This document shows, piece after piece, positions 43,845 to 55,318 of a stretch of DNA of 64,000 nt. The translations under genes were made by a program, and so were the position numbers. Location of the stretch: NCBI GenBank assembly GCA_964016985.1, contig OZ024821.1:122200035-122264034 (forward strand), given 5' to 3'. Below the pieces are notes generated by a model that had not been told where the DNA came from, ran no database searches, and saw only the letters and a list, made by a program, of their open reading frames with translations. The first letter of the stretch is position 1; each line of letters begins with the position of its first letter. Origin of the DNA: Anodontia alba. Lineage: Eukaryota > Mollusca > Bivalvia > Lucinida > Lucinidae.

Positions 43845-44410
43845 GCTTGGCCCGCCGTAATTCAACTATTGGTTTTCATTTACTCTGGCGCACAGTAGAA
43901 TTCGCCGTGAATACCCGTCTTTGTTCAACATAGTGATTAATTTGATTTTTATGTTTTCGGTTTGATGCACTTACGGTGTTGGGAGCCTTTATGGGAACCG
44001 AATTTTATGTATTTCTGTATTAAGAGTAGCATCGGGACCCACGGTGAAGTTGGGTATCTGTAAATGTGCATTAAACACCCGCCCTCACCCCCTGGTGGTT
44101 TATTCTACTGACCGTTATAAGGCGGTGGTCCCGGTGTTAGTCTTACTCTTTGTTGCTTTGTGGTTTATTCTATGAGGCGATTTGTTTTAAGTCTTGCCTT
44201 TTGTTATTTTGTTCTTGTGTTTTTCAGTCCTTTTAGCATTGTGATTACATCGCTTGGGGAACAGAGAGTTAATCTAGTGCTTTTTGTACGTTTGTTCGAT
44301 TTGCGCTTGTTTGGGTTTGTCTGTTTCCTCTTCCTCTTGGTGTCTGGGAAGGGCTGTTGCTTGTACTTGTGGCACTCCCTGGACTTTTCTCTTACCTTTT
44401 TTGTGTATGC
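43845..44410 (+). mobile_element. Dispersed repeat family J, long copy
   Basis: GGCCCGCCGTAATTCAACTA, GGGAGCCTTTATGGGAACCG, ACTGACCGTTATAAGGCGGT, GAGGCGATTTGTTTTAAG. Collinear with 37869-38480. Confidence 0.7.
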
Positions 44411-44635
44411 TTGTTGTGACAAAAATATGGAAACATTTACTGCGATGATATTATGCATTCGATCCCTTTTGCAATTAATTATCGTTGATATAATTAATTC
44501 GATCTTGTATCAAGTCTCGTCAACGAGAATAATGGCTACTCTCTAATTTTAGGTAATATAAGACATATCCGGTTAGAAAATGCAAAGTAGTTTTTGAAAA
44601 ACTCTCACATGTGACTTGGTGCAGTTAGTCTGATG

Positions 44636-45000
44636 TAAAAGTGCCTTAAACCCCGTTTCCCCCATCTCCCCCCTCCCCCCGGTGGTTTATTCTATTGACC
44701 GTTATAAGGCGGTGGTCCCGGTGTTAGTCTTACTCTTTGTTGCTTTGTAGTTTATTCTATGAGGCGATTTGTTTTAAATCTTGCCTTGAGTTATTTTGTT
44801 CTCGTGTTTTTCAGTTCGTTATGCATTGCGATACCTCGCTTGGGGAACAGAGAGCTAATCTTAGTGCTTTTCGTACGTTTGTTCAATTTGCGCTTGTTTG
44901 GTTTTGTCGGTTTTCTCTTCCTCTTGGTGTCTGGGAAGGGCTGCGGCTTGTGACTGTGGCTCTCTCCGGACTTTTCTCTTACCTTTTTTTTGCTTTATTT
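44636..45000 (+). mobile_element. Dispersed repeat family J, 5'-shortened copy
   Basis: Begins GTAAAAGTGCCTTAAACCCC and ends CTTTTCTCTTACC. Very close to the copy 550 bp upstream (ACCGTTATAAGGCGGTGGTC in both). Confidence 0.7.
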
Positions 45001-45007
45001 AACGCAG

Positions 45008-45072
45008 CCCAGAAGTACAGCCACGATGAGCCAGACCTAAGACAAACCTTGAAGGACTGTCACACGCCTTAG
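45008..45072 (+). CDS. Terminal-exon candidate
   Basis: A long pyrimidine tract ending in ATTTAACGCAG (45001-45007) is followed by QKYSHDEPDLRQTLKDCHTP and a TAG. The hydrophilic peptide is protein-like and unrelated to the repeat. Part of the pyrimidine tract is supplied by the end of family J, so the acceptor could be exapted or accidental. Confidence 0.3.
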
Positions 45073-45670
45073 GATTGAGCCGTCACTGATTCCACGATTC
45101 TTCCCACCGTTCTTCACCACAATAGGGCAGTACAATTGTTAACCATGATACGTAGGAATAACCACTAAGCCTGTCGCATAACATCAAATTATTATTCTAT
45201 CGACAGTCATCGAGTAATCAGTCGCAAATCAACAGGTTATCAGTCTGTCGAATAGCAAAGAGTACGATAACTTTGCGCCCTTCTTCATGTACGACGCCAA
45301 GTTTCCTTAGACTAAATGCCTGCTCCGTCCAATCAGATTGTTAGTGCTTGATCCCTTACGTCTTTATTCGAACCCACCATGGCCTGTTTTGCGTCTTTCT
45401 TTTACTCTGACTTGGTCACGTCGTAGTTGTTTGGTTTTTTTTTCTTTCATTATTTACTGATATCATTGCTCATTACTTGGACATTGGTTACCCCTTTACG
45501 CACTCAGCTGATTTTTGGCAAATGACATTCTAAAACTGATTTTTAGAGAGAGAAAACAGTAACAAAAACAATCCCAGTGTTGTCTACTGTAGTTGTGTTT
45601 AGCGCTCTAATAGTTAACGTCTTTAAAACAACAATCCCCACATAATATCAAAGGACCTCTTAATTCCACA
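45073..45670. other. No recognisable gene
   Basis: Unique. A CCAATCAG motif at about 45337. Confidence 0.4.
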
Positions 45671-45671
45671 T

Positions 45672-45752
45672 AAGAGAATCAGCATTTGCTAAGAAAACTC
45701 TGGGCCCTGGAGATGTATCAGCCAAGAGCAAAGACACGGAGCAGGTCATCAA
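45672..45752 (+). CDS. Short exon-like open segment
   Basis: A frame IRESAFAKKTLGPGDVSAKS then KDTEQVIK with protein-like composition is cut off by a family F element. A possible donor GAGCAG|GTCATC lies just before it. No homologue recognised. Confidence 0.2.
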
Positions 45753-45997
45753 GGCCCAGTTGTTCAAAACTAACGATGTCGTTAGTAAACGTATCGTTAA
45801 AACTTTAATCATTAAATATGACATATATGCTAATATTTTTGCTGAAAAAAAATGTGTGTAGCTTTTGCATTTGCAAAAGCTACTCACATTTTTTCAGCAA
45901 AAATACCTGTGAACTAGATATTGTACTTACTAGAACGTTTAACATTTTGACCAGTAACGAGTTCGTTAAGCTAATGATGTTTTGAACAACTGGGCCC
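45753..45997. mobile_element. Family F element, intact
   Basis: Ends GGCCCAGTTGTTCAAAAC and GTTTTGAACAACTGGGCCC. Central hairpin TGTAGCTTTTGCATTTGCAA / GCAAAAGCTACTCACA. Confidence 0.85.
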
Positions 45998-46007
45998 TGG
46001 TTGCTAA

Positions 46008-46138
46008 AAATGAGCCGCTATGTGAGAAAACGTACCGTCGGACAAGATCGCCAAACGTGGACTCAAATTAGCCTGCGTATCCGCGAAAACTGATCAGACT
46101 TTAGATCCGCAGCCAACGAATGCGCAGGCCGACCTGAA
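46008..46138. mobile_element. Family D GC-rich fragment
   Basis: GAGAAAACGTACCGTCGGAC, AAATTAGCCTGCGTATCCGC and TGCGCAGGCCGACCTG. A family A copy follows at once. Confidence 0.5.
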
Positions 46139-46410
46139 CATCACGAAATCATACCTAAATAATTTTGATCCCCTTAAACCCCACTTTTATATAGTAAAAC
46201 TGGGGTTTACAGGGGTATACATTATTTTTCTTATTTCTGCTAAAAATAGATTGTGGTACTCGTTAGAACCGCCTCGACGACGCGATTCTAACGAGTACCT
46301 ACAATCTATGTTTTAAGCAGAAATATGAAAAAATATCAGATTTTTTATCTGAAAACCTTCAGTTTTTGGTGATGAAATTTTCTATATATTTTAGGCGTGT
46401 TTTCGTAATG
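46139..46410 (-). mobile_element. Family A element
   Basis: B-end CATCACGAAATCATACC, A-end GGCGTGTTTTCGTAATG. Core with two mismatches (GACGCGATTC). Confidence 0.88.
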
Positions 46411-47204
46411 AATATGCCCTGGTCGCACGTCCAAAGGCACGTTTTGTGACGTTGCAGCACAGATTATCTGCATCTGCGCAGTGTGTTTATACTTAAGGAC
46501 GACTGGATACAATTTGTATGCTTTCTGCCACTTTGTAAGGGAGACAACTTTAGCATCTTCCTGTTTGTGTTTCTGCACACCAGGCACAATCTGAAAAGGC
46601 GTCTACCCTAACAGGAAAGAATGTGTTCTTATTTGGAGAGATTTTGTTTCCTTTTAGAGTAGAAAGCGAACTGGAAGTCAAAACGTTTTCTGTCTTGCCA
46701 AATGGCGGAAAGTATTCTAGATGTATCCAGTCCTTAAATTTTTATTTTCTTATAAAATGTAATCCTTAATTACAGGAACAGCATAACAAGAACAGTATTA
46801 TTTCTCAACCAGATCTATTTTTAGAAGTTCCAATTTACAGCAAAGCTTAGGTATCTATTGAGATTTGATTTTCATATTGGCACGAAATAAATGCTTCAAC
46901 TAGTGTGTCTATCTAGTATTGACATCTGATGGGCAGTTACAATAAAAGTTCACGTCGAATGTGCGCAATTTATTTTTTTATTTCTTGCCTTGCAGCACAA
47001 CTACAAAACTATTTAGTTTTGGGCTGCTGATCACGTTTTTGTCGCTTCATGTTTTTGCCGTTGCTATCGAAACTGTGCCAGAAATATGCATTTCCGTAAA
47101 AAGTATGAGCTGATACGTAGCTTGCATTTCTATCAAACTTCACTTTCCAAGGCTTGTCGTTCAATGTGAACCAGATTTCTGATGTTTCCCTGACAAGTTA
47201 ACTC
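46411..47204. other. No gene; family E fragment at about 46560-46740
   Basis: AACAGGAAAGAATGTGTTC, TTCCTTTTAGAGTAGA and CTGGAAGTCAAAACG are family E traits. The rest looks unique. Confidence 0.4.
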
Positions 47205-47304
47205 AATACTGAAACAAATTAAAATGATCCACAACGTGTGAGAATATACCTTCGAACATATGCGCCTAGAAGATATCCAGCTCAGTCTGAAGGTATAGCG
47301 GCGC

Positions 47305-47559
47305 CATATCACGAAAACATGCCTATATAATATTGACACCCTTAAACCCCATTTTTATATAGTAAAACTGGGGTTTACAGGGGTTGATTATTTTTCTTAT
47401 TTCTGCTCAAAAACGTAGATTGTGGGTACAAGTTAGAACCGCCTCAGCGAGGCGGTTCTAACAAGTACCCACAATCTATGTTTTGAGCAGAAATCTCAAA
47501 ATTTTCAGTTTTTGGAGGTGTTATTTTCTATATATTTGAATAGGCGTGTTTTCATAATG
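47305..47559 (-). mobile_element. Family A element
   Basis: Lies in a family D fragment (ATATGCGCCTAGAAG upstream). First hairpin shortened, core intact except TACAAGTT arms. Confidence 0.87.
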
Positions 47560-47582
47560 AGATTTGATTCTTTGCTCTCCGC

Positions 47583-47640
47583 CAAAAAAAAAAAAAAAAA
47601 AAAAAAAAAACAGAAAAAAAACAACAAAAAAACAAAAAAC
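47583..47640. repeat. Poly(A)/(CAA) tract
   Basis: About 27 A followed by interrupted A-runs, directly beside a family A copy. Minus-strand frames here are low-complexity artefacts. Confidence 0.9.
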
Positions 47641-47859
47641 TTTGAATTCTTGACTTTTCTCTGAACACGAAGGGAAGACTTTGATCAGACAGTGCGGGTG
47701 CAAAGTATGATTTCTGTCTTCGCTGGAAACACATGTAATAAAGATTGGTACATTTTTGCCGCAGATAGTTATCTTTGCGCTAGACAGGACGTGTTCGCTT
47801 TTGACCTTTACCACTTTCAAATGGAAGCATTAACACCCTAGGTCTTAATCAATGCCCTA

Positions 47860-48560
47860 GGTCTTGTTGGCGTATGCAGTCCTGCAAACTACAATATTGT
47901 TAACGAAACAAGGGCTCCATTTTGTTTCTTTTATGTATTCTTTTTTGTTTTTTCCTCAAGGCAACCTTTTTAAATTTTATTTGACTACACTGCAGCTGGT
48001 GCTAAGTGTTGTGTAGCGGCCGTAAAGTTATCATAGGGCAGCTATTGTTATTTTTATTATTACTTTTCTTGAGAGTATTAAACAAATTTAGATATCTTGT
48101 AAAATTGAGTCTCTTAAACCGATGCTATCAGGCATTTGCATTCCTTTAAATTACAAATATGAAGAGTCTTAATGAAACCAAGACCGTTTTATTTTCATGT
48201 TTTCTTTGTTTCCAAAGGTAACCATTTTAATTACGGGGCTACTTTATACGGCCGCCATACCAAACCTACCACAAGCGGCAGTGAAGCTGTATAAGGTAAC
48301 CCCGTAATTATCATAGTGCATTTTTATCATAGTTTTATCATAGTTTGGGGTCATTAAGCCTATTCAGGTATCCTGGAAAATCGGATTCTGATCACGCCAG
48401 TGCTTGTATGTGTGGGGGGTGGGGGGTAGGGGGGGGTTGGGGGGTGAGGGCAGTGGGGAGCATAAGCAGCCCTACAATCTAACGTTGTCATATGAACAGC
48501 CTCAGTGTAACCGTGAATTCGATTTTCTTTCTTTAGTGTAGTCTTTGTTTCCAAGGGCTC
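47860..48560. repeat. Family K tandem units
   Basis: Units beginning near 47866, 48130 and 48460 share GCAGTCCTGCAAACTACAA-like, TGTTTCCAAAGG-like and CACTGCAGCTGGTGC-like segments. A small palindrome ATTACGGGG...CCCCGTAAT lies at 48233-48308. Confidence 0.5.
48410..48455 (+). other. G-rich run, G-quadruplex-prone
   Basis: Five G-runs of five to eight separated by one to three bases. Confidence 0.7.
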
Positions 48561-48654
48561 CTTTATAGACTTTATTTGATAACACTGTAGAATTCAATAG
48601 GACATTGTAGAAGATTATATGCTTAGCAATAAAATCACCCGAACGAGTGTAATC

Positions 48655-48740
48655 CTCTCAGCCCAGCAGACTAATACACTTACCTTTGCAAACAGTACAG
48701 ATTCAGATGAGACGGCAAGCGCCATTGGTGGTAATGCACT
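48655..48740. mobile_element. Family C fragment
   Basis: CTTTGCAAACAGTACAGATT and CAGATGAGACGGCAAGCGCC. Confidence 0.4.
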
Positions 48741-48925
48741 CTTAATCCCCACTGACATCCTATTTCTAGTTATCAGAACGGTCAGTTACACTGAAGCTAT
48801 ATTTTGCAGAATAGTTTAAAACAAATAAGCGCCCCCTCCTCCTCCTCAGCAATTTTACAGACCGTCCCAAGGCGGTACCCCCGTTGTACTTATAAAGGTT
48901 TTTCTTTTAACCATTATGTGCGTTT

Positions 48926-49208
48926 CATCACGAAAACATGCCTATATAATTTTGACTCCCCCACCCGTAAACCCCACTTTTGTATAGTAAAACTGGGGTT
49001 TACAGGGGACATACATTATTTTTGTTAATTCTGCTCAAAAACAGGTATTGTGTACTCTATAGAACTGCCTCGGCGAGGCGGTTCTAACGAGTACCCGCAA
49101 TCTATGTTCTGCGCAGAAATATTAAAAATATCAGAATTTTTATCTGAAAACTTTCAGTTTTGGTAAGTGAAATTTTCAATATATTTGAATAGGCGTATTT
49201 TCGTAATG
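48926..49208 (-). mobile_element. Family A element
   Basis: B-end CATCACGAAAACATGCC, A-end GGCGTATTTTCGTAATG. Left core arm decayed (GTGTACTCTATAGAACTG). Confidence 0.88.
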
Positions 49209-49370
49209 GGTATATCTTTTGCGTTCAGTTCAGGCGACGGAGTTGCCATCTTTTGAAGAATAGGCTGCTGTCTCTGCTCACCGTCTGTGTTTTTGTTATT
49301 GTACAATTATAAGTGTCGATTTTTTCATTTTGATGTTGAGGTCTTGATGTGATTCTGATGTTCCCCTCTT

Positions 49371-49421
49371 AACGTTCAAAGAAGTGAGTCCGATTTTATA
49401 CAAAGAATCGCTGATTGTTAC
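49371..49421. repeat. Left copy of about 45-bp duplicated flank
   Basis: GTGAGTCCGATTTTATACAA and TCGCTGATTGTTAC, repeated at about 50290-50339 with few changes. Confidence 0.75.
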
Positions 49422-49570
<149 letters not shown>

Positions 49571-50011
49571 ATATGTATATATTATATCATTGTTGAAATC
49601 TCTTGATGAGTAATAGGGTGATTGATTATTTAATTGGCTGGTTTTAAGACAAAATTGTTGATGACCGCGAGACTCGACTTTGGCTGTTCTTTCGTTCTTT
49701 CTCTCTTTCTTTCATTCTTAGAAGACCTCTCTTCAATATGGAAAAAAAGAATTTGAACTCCATTCCCCGTGGAGCCCCATTTTTATTTAGATACTTAGTG
49801 CAGCTTAAGTTTAATAAGTATAATTGTAACGATGATTTAAAATTGACATGATCACGAAATTGTTAAATAGTATAGAGTTATTGCAGATATGGGATACAGA
49901 TTCAAATAAGTCTCAGACTTTCTTCTGGATCCCTTTTGTATAATGTGTGTATCATGAGTTTCATATTTCTATATATCTGTACATGTTATACAAATGAAAT
50001 AAAGTTTAAAC
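49571..50011. other. No recognisable gene
   Basis: Lies between the two parts of a split family A copy. Ends with AATGAAATAAAGTTTAAACC, a possible polyadenylation-like sequence that suggests a retroinsertion 3' end. Confidence 0.35.
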
Positions 50012-50265
50012 CAAGCCTATTCAAATATAATGAAAATTTTACCACCAAAAAAAAAAAAAAAAAAATGACAATTTTCAGATAAAAAAGTTCTGATTTTTTT
50101 CATATGTCTGCTCAAAGACATAGATTGTGGGTTCTAATGAGTAACTACAATCCATGTTTCTGAGTAGAAATAAGAAAAATAATGTATACCCCTGTAAACC
50201 TCAGGTTTACTTTATAACAGTGGGGTTTAAGATGGTCAAAATTATATAGGTATGTTTTCGTGATG
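50012..50265 (+). mobile_element. Family A element, remainder without A-terminus
   Basis: Starts at AAGCCTATTCAAATATA, has an expanded A-run, a collapsed core (GTGGGTTCTAATGAGTA) and a normal GTGATG end. Confidence 0.8.
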
Positions 50266-50289
50266 GCATCAGTTTCTGTTCACCTATAT

Positions 50290-50339
50290 ACGTTTAAGGT
50301 AGTGAGTCCGATTTTATGCAAAGGCTCGCTGATTGTTAC
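50290..50339. repeat. Right copy of duplicated flank
   Basis: GTGAGTCCGATTTTATGCAA and CTCGCTGATTGTTAC. Partner of 49371-49421. Confidence 0.75.
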
Positions 50340-51022
50340 TATACTGTCAGTATCTACTGGACGAAATCAGGTACAAATGTGAAGAAAAACTTCAATACAT
50401 AATATTACTGAATCGCTTCAAGTTACAATTCTCCGTTCATTTAGGCTCCTGGCCACCCGAGTTAACGGTTTCAGAAAGGCTTATAAAATGAATTTTAACT
50501 TGACTTGAACAAGTATTTTTATTGCTTTAAGCCACCAGCTTAGGTTCTAATTTGTTCGCAATGTTTTGACGGTAACAACGTTAAGTGGCTACCCGTGGGA
50601 GCAAATTAGAATATTGTAGAGCAAAACATAAAATTGTAATTGGATTTAAAACTATTGCAAATATAAATGACTGCAAGAAACTAAAAAATGATGTCTGCCA
50701 ATGCATCACTGGGACAATTAGACTTTTAAAATTTATAGATTTGTGGACTCAGTGGATTGGTAAATGAACATAGTTTACAGTTTGTCAGCATGCATTGTAC
50801 TGTTTTCCTCTTCATTAATCAGGAAACGTGCCAAATAGATTCTTTTCCGAAACACATTCTAAAAGTCTCACTGACCATAATGATAAATTCTATCGCTCAG
50901 AGTGGAACCGAATAAAGACAATAATTATTGAAAGTTTCGTTACAGGAGCTATATAAAGAAAATATACATTGCATCTTATATTATATGTGCCACATAAAAG
51001 TCACAGACGTTCCAAATTATAT
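50340..51022. other. No supported gene
   Basis: A 60-codon frame at 50585-50767 (VIGFKTIANINDCKKLKNDV within) is protein-like but lacks splice or homology support. Confidence 0.3.
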
Positions 51023-51580
51023 CATTACGAAAACACGCCTATTCAAAAATATCGAAAATTTCACCACCAAACATCACGAAAACATGCCTATATAATTTTA
51101 ACCCCATCAAACCCTACTTTTATATAGTAAAACTGGGGTTTACAGGGATATACATTATTTTTCTTATTTCTGCTAAAAACATAGATTGTAGGTATCCGTT
51201 AGAACCGCCTCGCCGAGGCGGTTCTAACGAGTACCCACAATCTATGTTTTGAGCAGAAGTATGAAAAATATCAATGTTTTTTTTATTTGAAAATTTTCAG
51301 TTATTGGAGGTGAAATTTTCAATATATTTGAATAGGTGTGTTTTCGAAATGAACCGAAAATTTTCAGATAAAAATTCTGATATTTTTCATATTTCTGCTC
51401 AAAACATAGCTTGTGGGTACTCGTTAGACGCACCTCGGCGAGGCGGTTCTAACGAGTACCCACAATCTATGTTTTTGAGCAGAAATAAGAAAAATGATGT
51501 ATACCTTTGTAAACCCCAGTTTTACTCTATAAAAGTAGGGTTTAAAAGGGTCAAAATTATATAGGTATGTTTTCGTGATG
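51023..51580 (+). mobile_element. Family A element split by a nested family A copy
   Basis: Outer copy 51023-51071 resumes at 51352 (AACCGAAAATTTTCAG) and ends GTGATG at 51580. Core of the outer copy intact. Confidence 0.88.
51072..51351 (-). mobile_element. Nested family A element, opposite orientation
   Basis: B-end CATCACGAAAACATGCC to A-end GTTTTCGAAATG. Full core. Inserted in the A-rich linker of the outer copy, with AA on both sides. Confidence 0.9.
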
Positions 51581-51757
51581 TTATATAAGCCACATAAAGA
51601 CACACAAATTACACAATTATATTATTTGAGCCACATAAGACAACAAACATCACAAACTACTTTATTCGTGTATGAGCCACATAAGCCAACAAACATTACA
51701 TAGTTTATTATAGGAGCCACATAAGATAATCAATGACATCAAGAGGGAGTAGACCTC

Positions 51758-51865
51758 CCCAGTCAGCATTCTACGTAAATCTATATCGGGCCATCATCGG
51801 CCCGTCAGGGTAGCTGACGGGCCGATGACGGCCCGATGTAGATTTACGTAGAATGCTAGCTGGGT
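51758..51865. mobile_element. Family B palindromic element, reverse orientation
   Basis: CCCAGTCAGCATTCTACGTA ... GTAGAATGCTAGCTGGG. The centre reads CGTCAGGGTAGCTGACG, i.e. the opposite orientation to the 8.3-kb copy. Confidence 0.92.
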
Positions 51866-52010
51866 CTTTTCAGACTGGCAGAGTTACGTCCCTTATCCAT
51901 TCCTTAAATTAAACCCCAGCCTTTAATCTCACCCGTATTCGTAACTTACGATAGGCCAGTATTCGTATGCTTCTGACTATGAAACATGTTGTGCCTCTCT
52001 GAAATGTATG

Positions 52011-52450
52011 AGTTTTGAGCCGCAACGTGAGAAAATGTACTTTCTTACATGTGCTCCTAACGAAGACTCAAATCTGCCTGCGTATCCCTTTACATCCTAT
52101 CATCACGAAAATATACCTATATAATGTTGACCCCCTTAAACCCCACTTTTATATAGTAAAACTGGGGTTTACAGGGGTATACATTATTTTTCTTATTTCT
52201 GCTCAAAACCATAGATTGTGGGTACTCGTTAGAACCGCCTCGTCGAGGAGGTTCTTACGAGTACCTACAATCTATGTTTTGAGCAGAAATATAAAGAAAA
52301 TCAGATTTTTTTTTATTTGTAAAGTTTCTCTTTTTCGTGGTAAAGCTTTAAGTATATTTGAATAGACATGTTTTCGTAATGGCTATCCCATATGCGCCCA
52401 GTGAAAAGTCTGATCAGACTGCGCGGATGCGAAGGTAGGTTTTCTGGCGT
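52011..52450. mobile_element. Family D element split by family A
   Basis: ATGTGCTCCTAACGAAGACT and CTGCCTGCGTATCCC before, ATGCGCCCAGTGAAAAGTCT and AGACTGCGCGGATGCGAAGG after the family A copy. Confidence 0.55.
52101..52381 (-). mobile_element. Family A element inside family D
   Basis: B-end CATCACGAAAATATACC, A-end GACATGTTTTCGTAATG. Core with two mismatches. Confidence 0.9.
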
Positions 52451-52690
52451 TTCGGCAAAGTTTGCATTTCTATATCAAATTAGTTGCTTGTTTCATGCGG
52501 TATGGCAGAGGCATGCTCAGTTTTTAGAAATTGGTGTAATTAGACTCACTGAAGCGTGAGACAATCTAAATGTATAAAACATTACTGATATTGCTTTAAG
52601 TTCATTTTAAGTCATATTGAGGGCGGTGCTCATGAAAAGGAGAAGTACGAATCATGAAAATATTTGGGCCGTTACTTCAGAAAACTTGCC

Positions 52691-52965
52691 CAGTAGGAAA
52701 ACACGCCTATTCCAATATATAGAAAATTTCACCTCCAAAAACTGAAAATTTTCAGATAAAAAACTCTGATATTTTTCATATTTCTTGCTCAAAACACAGA
52801 TTGTGGGTACTCGTTAGAACCGCCTTGGTCTAACGAATACCCTATGTTTTTGAGCAAAAAAAAAAAAAAAATAATAATAATAATATATACCCCTGTAATG
52901 CCCAGTTTACTATATATAAGTGGGGTTTAAGAGGGTCAAAATTATATAGGCGTGTTTTCGTGATG
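52691..52965 (+). mobile_element. Family A element, core collapsed
   Basis: A-terminus partly lost (AGGAAAACACGCC). The core reads GAACCGCCTTGGTCTAACG. Confidence 0.83.
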
Positions 52966-53170
52966 CTTTGGACATGTGCGCCTAGCAAAGATTTAGATCA
53001 GCTTGCGCATTCGCGCATTCTGACCATCTGACCAAATTCTTCACTGGAAGTATTTTGGATTGCCAAGGATGCAAAGAGGAGCCTGATTAGATCACGCGGA
53101 TGCGCATGCTGATTGGAGTCTTCGTTGGGCGCACCTGTCAGTAGGTATGTTTTCTCACGGTGTGGCTCAT
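52966..53170. mobile_element. Family D GC-rich element
   Basis: ATGTGCGCCTAGCAAAG, AGATCAGCTTGCGCATTCGC, then TAGATCACGCGGATGCGCAT and CTTCGTTGGGCGCACCTG: both inverted halves present. Confidence 0.55.
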
Positions 53171-53202
53171 TTACCAGCCCACCCCCTCCCCATTCTTAGA
53201 AA

Positions 53203-53416
53203 CATTACGAAAACATGCCTATTCAAATATACTAAAAAAATTACCACCAAAAATGATAATTTTCTGATAAAAAATTCTGATATTTTATCATATTTCTGCT
53301 CAAAACATAGATTGAGGGTACTCGTTAGAACCGCCTCGACGAGGCGGTTCTAACGAGTACCCACAATTTATATGTTGAGCAGAAATAAAAATTATATTGG
53401 CATGTTTTTCGTGATG
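53203..53416 (+). mobile_element. Family A element lacking the third hairpin
   Basis: Core intact. The AACCCC hairpin region is deleted so that AGCAGAAATAAAAATTATAT joins directly to the B-end. Confidence 0.87.
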
Positions 53417-53799
53417 ATCTGGACAGGGCCTTCGCAGTTCAACTGAATAAAAGAACATGTACAAGAAAAGCCCCAATGACAAAACACAAAAAAAATTGTA
53501 GATTGTATTGGTGATCATTAAATAGACCTGTCAGACTGTTCGAATGGGCAGGCTGGTTTCAGTCTTTGTTGGTTTGCAATGTTATAAAGATTCTTTCCTT
53601 TGTCACTGGCTCAGTTTGGTGAAGTTTTTATTGCGACAAAGTTCTATCAATACGTTATGTATTATATGACCGCAGACGAAATGTAATTTCGGTTTTTAAC
53701 CTTTAGTGATCTCTTGCGAAAATCAGGAAGTTAACGATTAAAAAGTTATCAAAGTAGATATGCCACAAGAAATGTTTCCTTGCATTTCGCTTATAGATG

Positions 53800-53862
53800 A
53801 AATATAGTAAAGATACCCAGGAAATGCCACAATCACGAGGCACCAAATGGAATGAGCTGAGG

Positions 53863-53894
<32 letters not shown>

Positions 53895-54164
53895 AATCAT
53901 AAAACAAACACCACAAATGAAACCACATACACAAAACAATGATCTGCATCAGGAACCGCCTTAAAAGGGTCAGTAGGAAAACTATTTGGGATTAAACGCG
54001 GTTTACTAGCGCAAAACCTCACCTGTAATTCTGATATAGCTCTAGTTACAAACATAATTATCTTCTGTCCGCATGGGGTACTTATTACATCTGTGAAACA
54101 TCACAGTAAATCAAACACACTATGACGAAACAAAGCAAAGGACTCATTGGAGATCTGAAACCAG

Positions 54165-54165
<1 letters not shown>
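53800..54165 (-). mobile_element. Dispersed repeat family J, fragment
   Basis: Inverted CCCAGGAAATGCCACAATCA, GAACCGCCTTAAAAGGGTC and GATCTGAAACCAGAACAC. Includes a (CAA)n tract at 53866-53894. Confidence 0.5.
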
Positions 54166-54166
<1 letters not shown>

Positions 54167-54213
<47 letters not shown>

Positions 54214-54220
54214 AGAGAGA
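54167..54220. repeat. (CA)n(GA)n microsatellite
   Basis: About 22 CA units and a short GA run, ending in an A-rich stretch that joins the next family A copy. Confidence 0.97.
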
Positions 54221-54247
54221 AAAAAAAAACACAAAAAAACAAACAAC

Positions 54248-54520
54248 AAAACATGCCTATATAATGTTGACCCCCTTAAACCCCACTTTTATATAGTAAA
54301 ACTGGGGTTTACATTATTTTTCTTATTTCTGCTCAAAATAAAACATTGTGGGTACTCGTTAGAACCGCCTCGCCGAGGCGGTTCTAACGAGTACCCACAA
54401 TCTATGTTCTGAGCAAAAATATGAAAAAAAAAATATGACAATTTTTTTCAGAAAGTTTTCATTTTTTTTTTTTTGGTGGTAAAATTTTCAGTATATTTGA
54501 ATAGACTTGTTTTCGTAATG
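54248..54520 (-). mobile_element. Family A element, B-terminus lost
   Basis: Begins AAACATGCCTATATAATG within A-rich DNA. Core complete (centre GCCTCG-C-CGAGGC). Confidence 0.87.
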
Positions 54521-55318
54521 ACAAACATGACTATAATGAGCCCGACCAATGACATTGATGGTCAGATGCCGACCACTGAACATTACGTAAAGCCAATGTA
54601 TTTTAAAAGCACCATTTGCCTTGACATAGTAAATGAATTAGACCAACTAACAAAATGAAAAAGTCTACAAGACATAAATGGGCTAACGGCAAACAATGTC
54701 GGTCTGGTGCAGAGGTTACGCATATGTCTCAGATCAGTTTTGCCGGCCCAGAATTATTGCCAAATCGATGAAATAATAGCTGTTTTGCAACTAGAGAACG
54801 ATAAAAATTCAAATGCGCACGAAAGTTATTAAAATGTCACGTTTAATGTGTCTGCGTTGTGTTTTCTTCATTTACTGTAAAAGACATTAATGTCGATTTG
54901 TAAACCTGATACAGACGGCTTAGGGAGAAATTCAGGGAGCCATACTTCTGACTATTGAGAGTCTTGGTAGTAAATCTTCAAAGCATCTTTCTAATTTGCT
55001 ATATCTTCGTTCAGTCTAATACATCAGGCAAGAGGGACAACCACCGGAGGCTCAGTTCAGCCTAATTATGTGCTATACGCATATACGCAGAACAATTCTT
55101 GAAAATTTCAGTCACATAAAATACCCTACTAAACTGGTTAAGAATTAATAATTTCAAGGTTGTGTAAACAATGATATATTAGTGATAACGGCGCCTTTGA
55201 TTTATGTCACTACAACACTGATAAGTTATTATTTGCTTTTACATATACACGAAATCGTTAACGACTTCACATGCTTTGTTATTATTTACTTTTGTTTTTG
55301 TGACAAGTAAAGACTATA
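54521..55318. other. No recognisable gene
   Basis: A family C-like trace (GACATAAATGGGCTAACGGC) at about 54670. Otherwise unique. Confidence 0.35.

Noticed and set aside
21690..45752. Homology between 21700-21780 and 45670-45752, both next to family F
   Set aside because: Only CTCTGGG..CC and a few A-rich stretches agree by eye. Not enough to call related.
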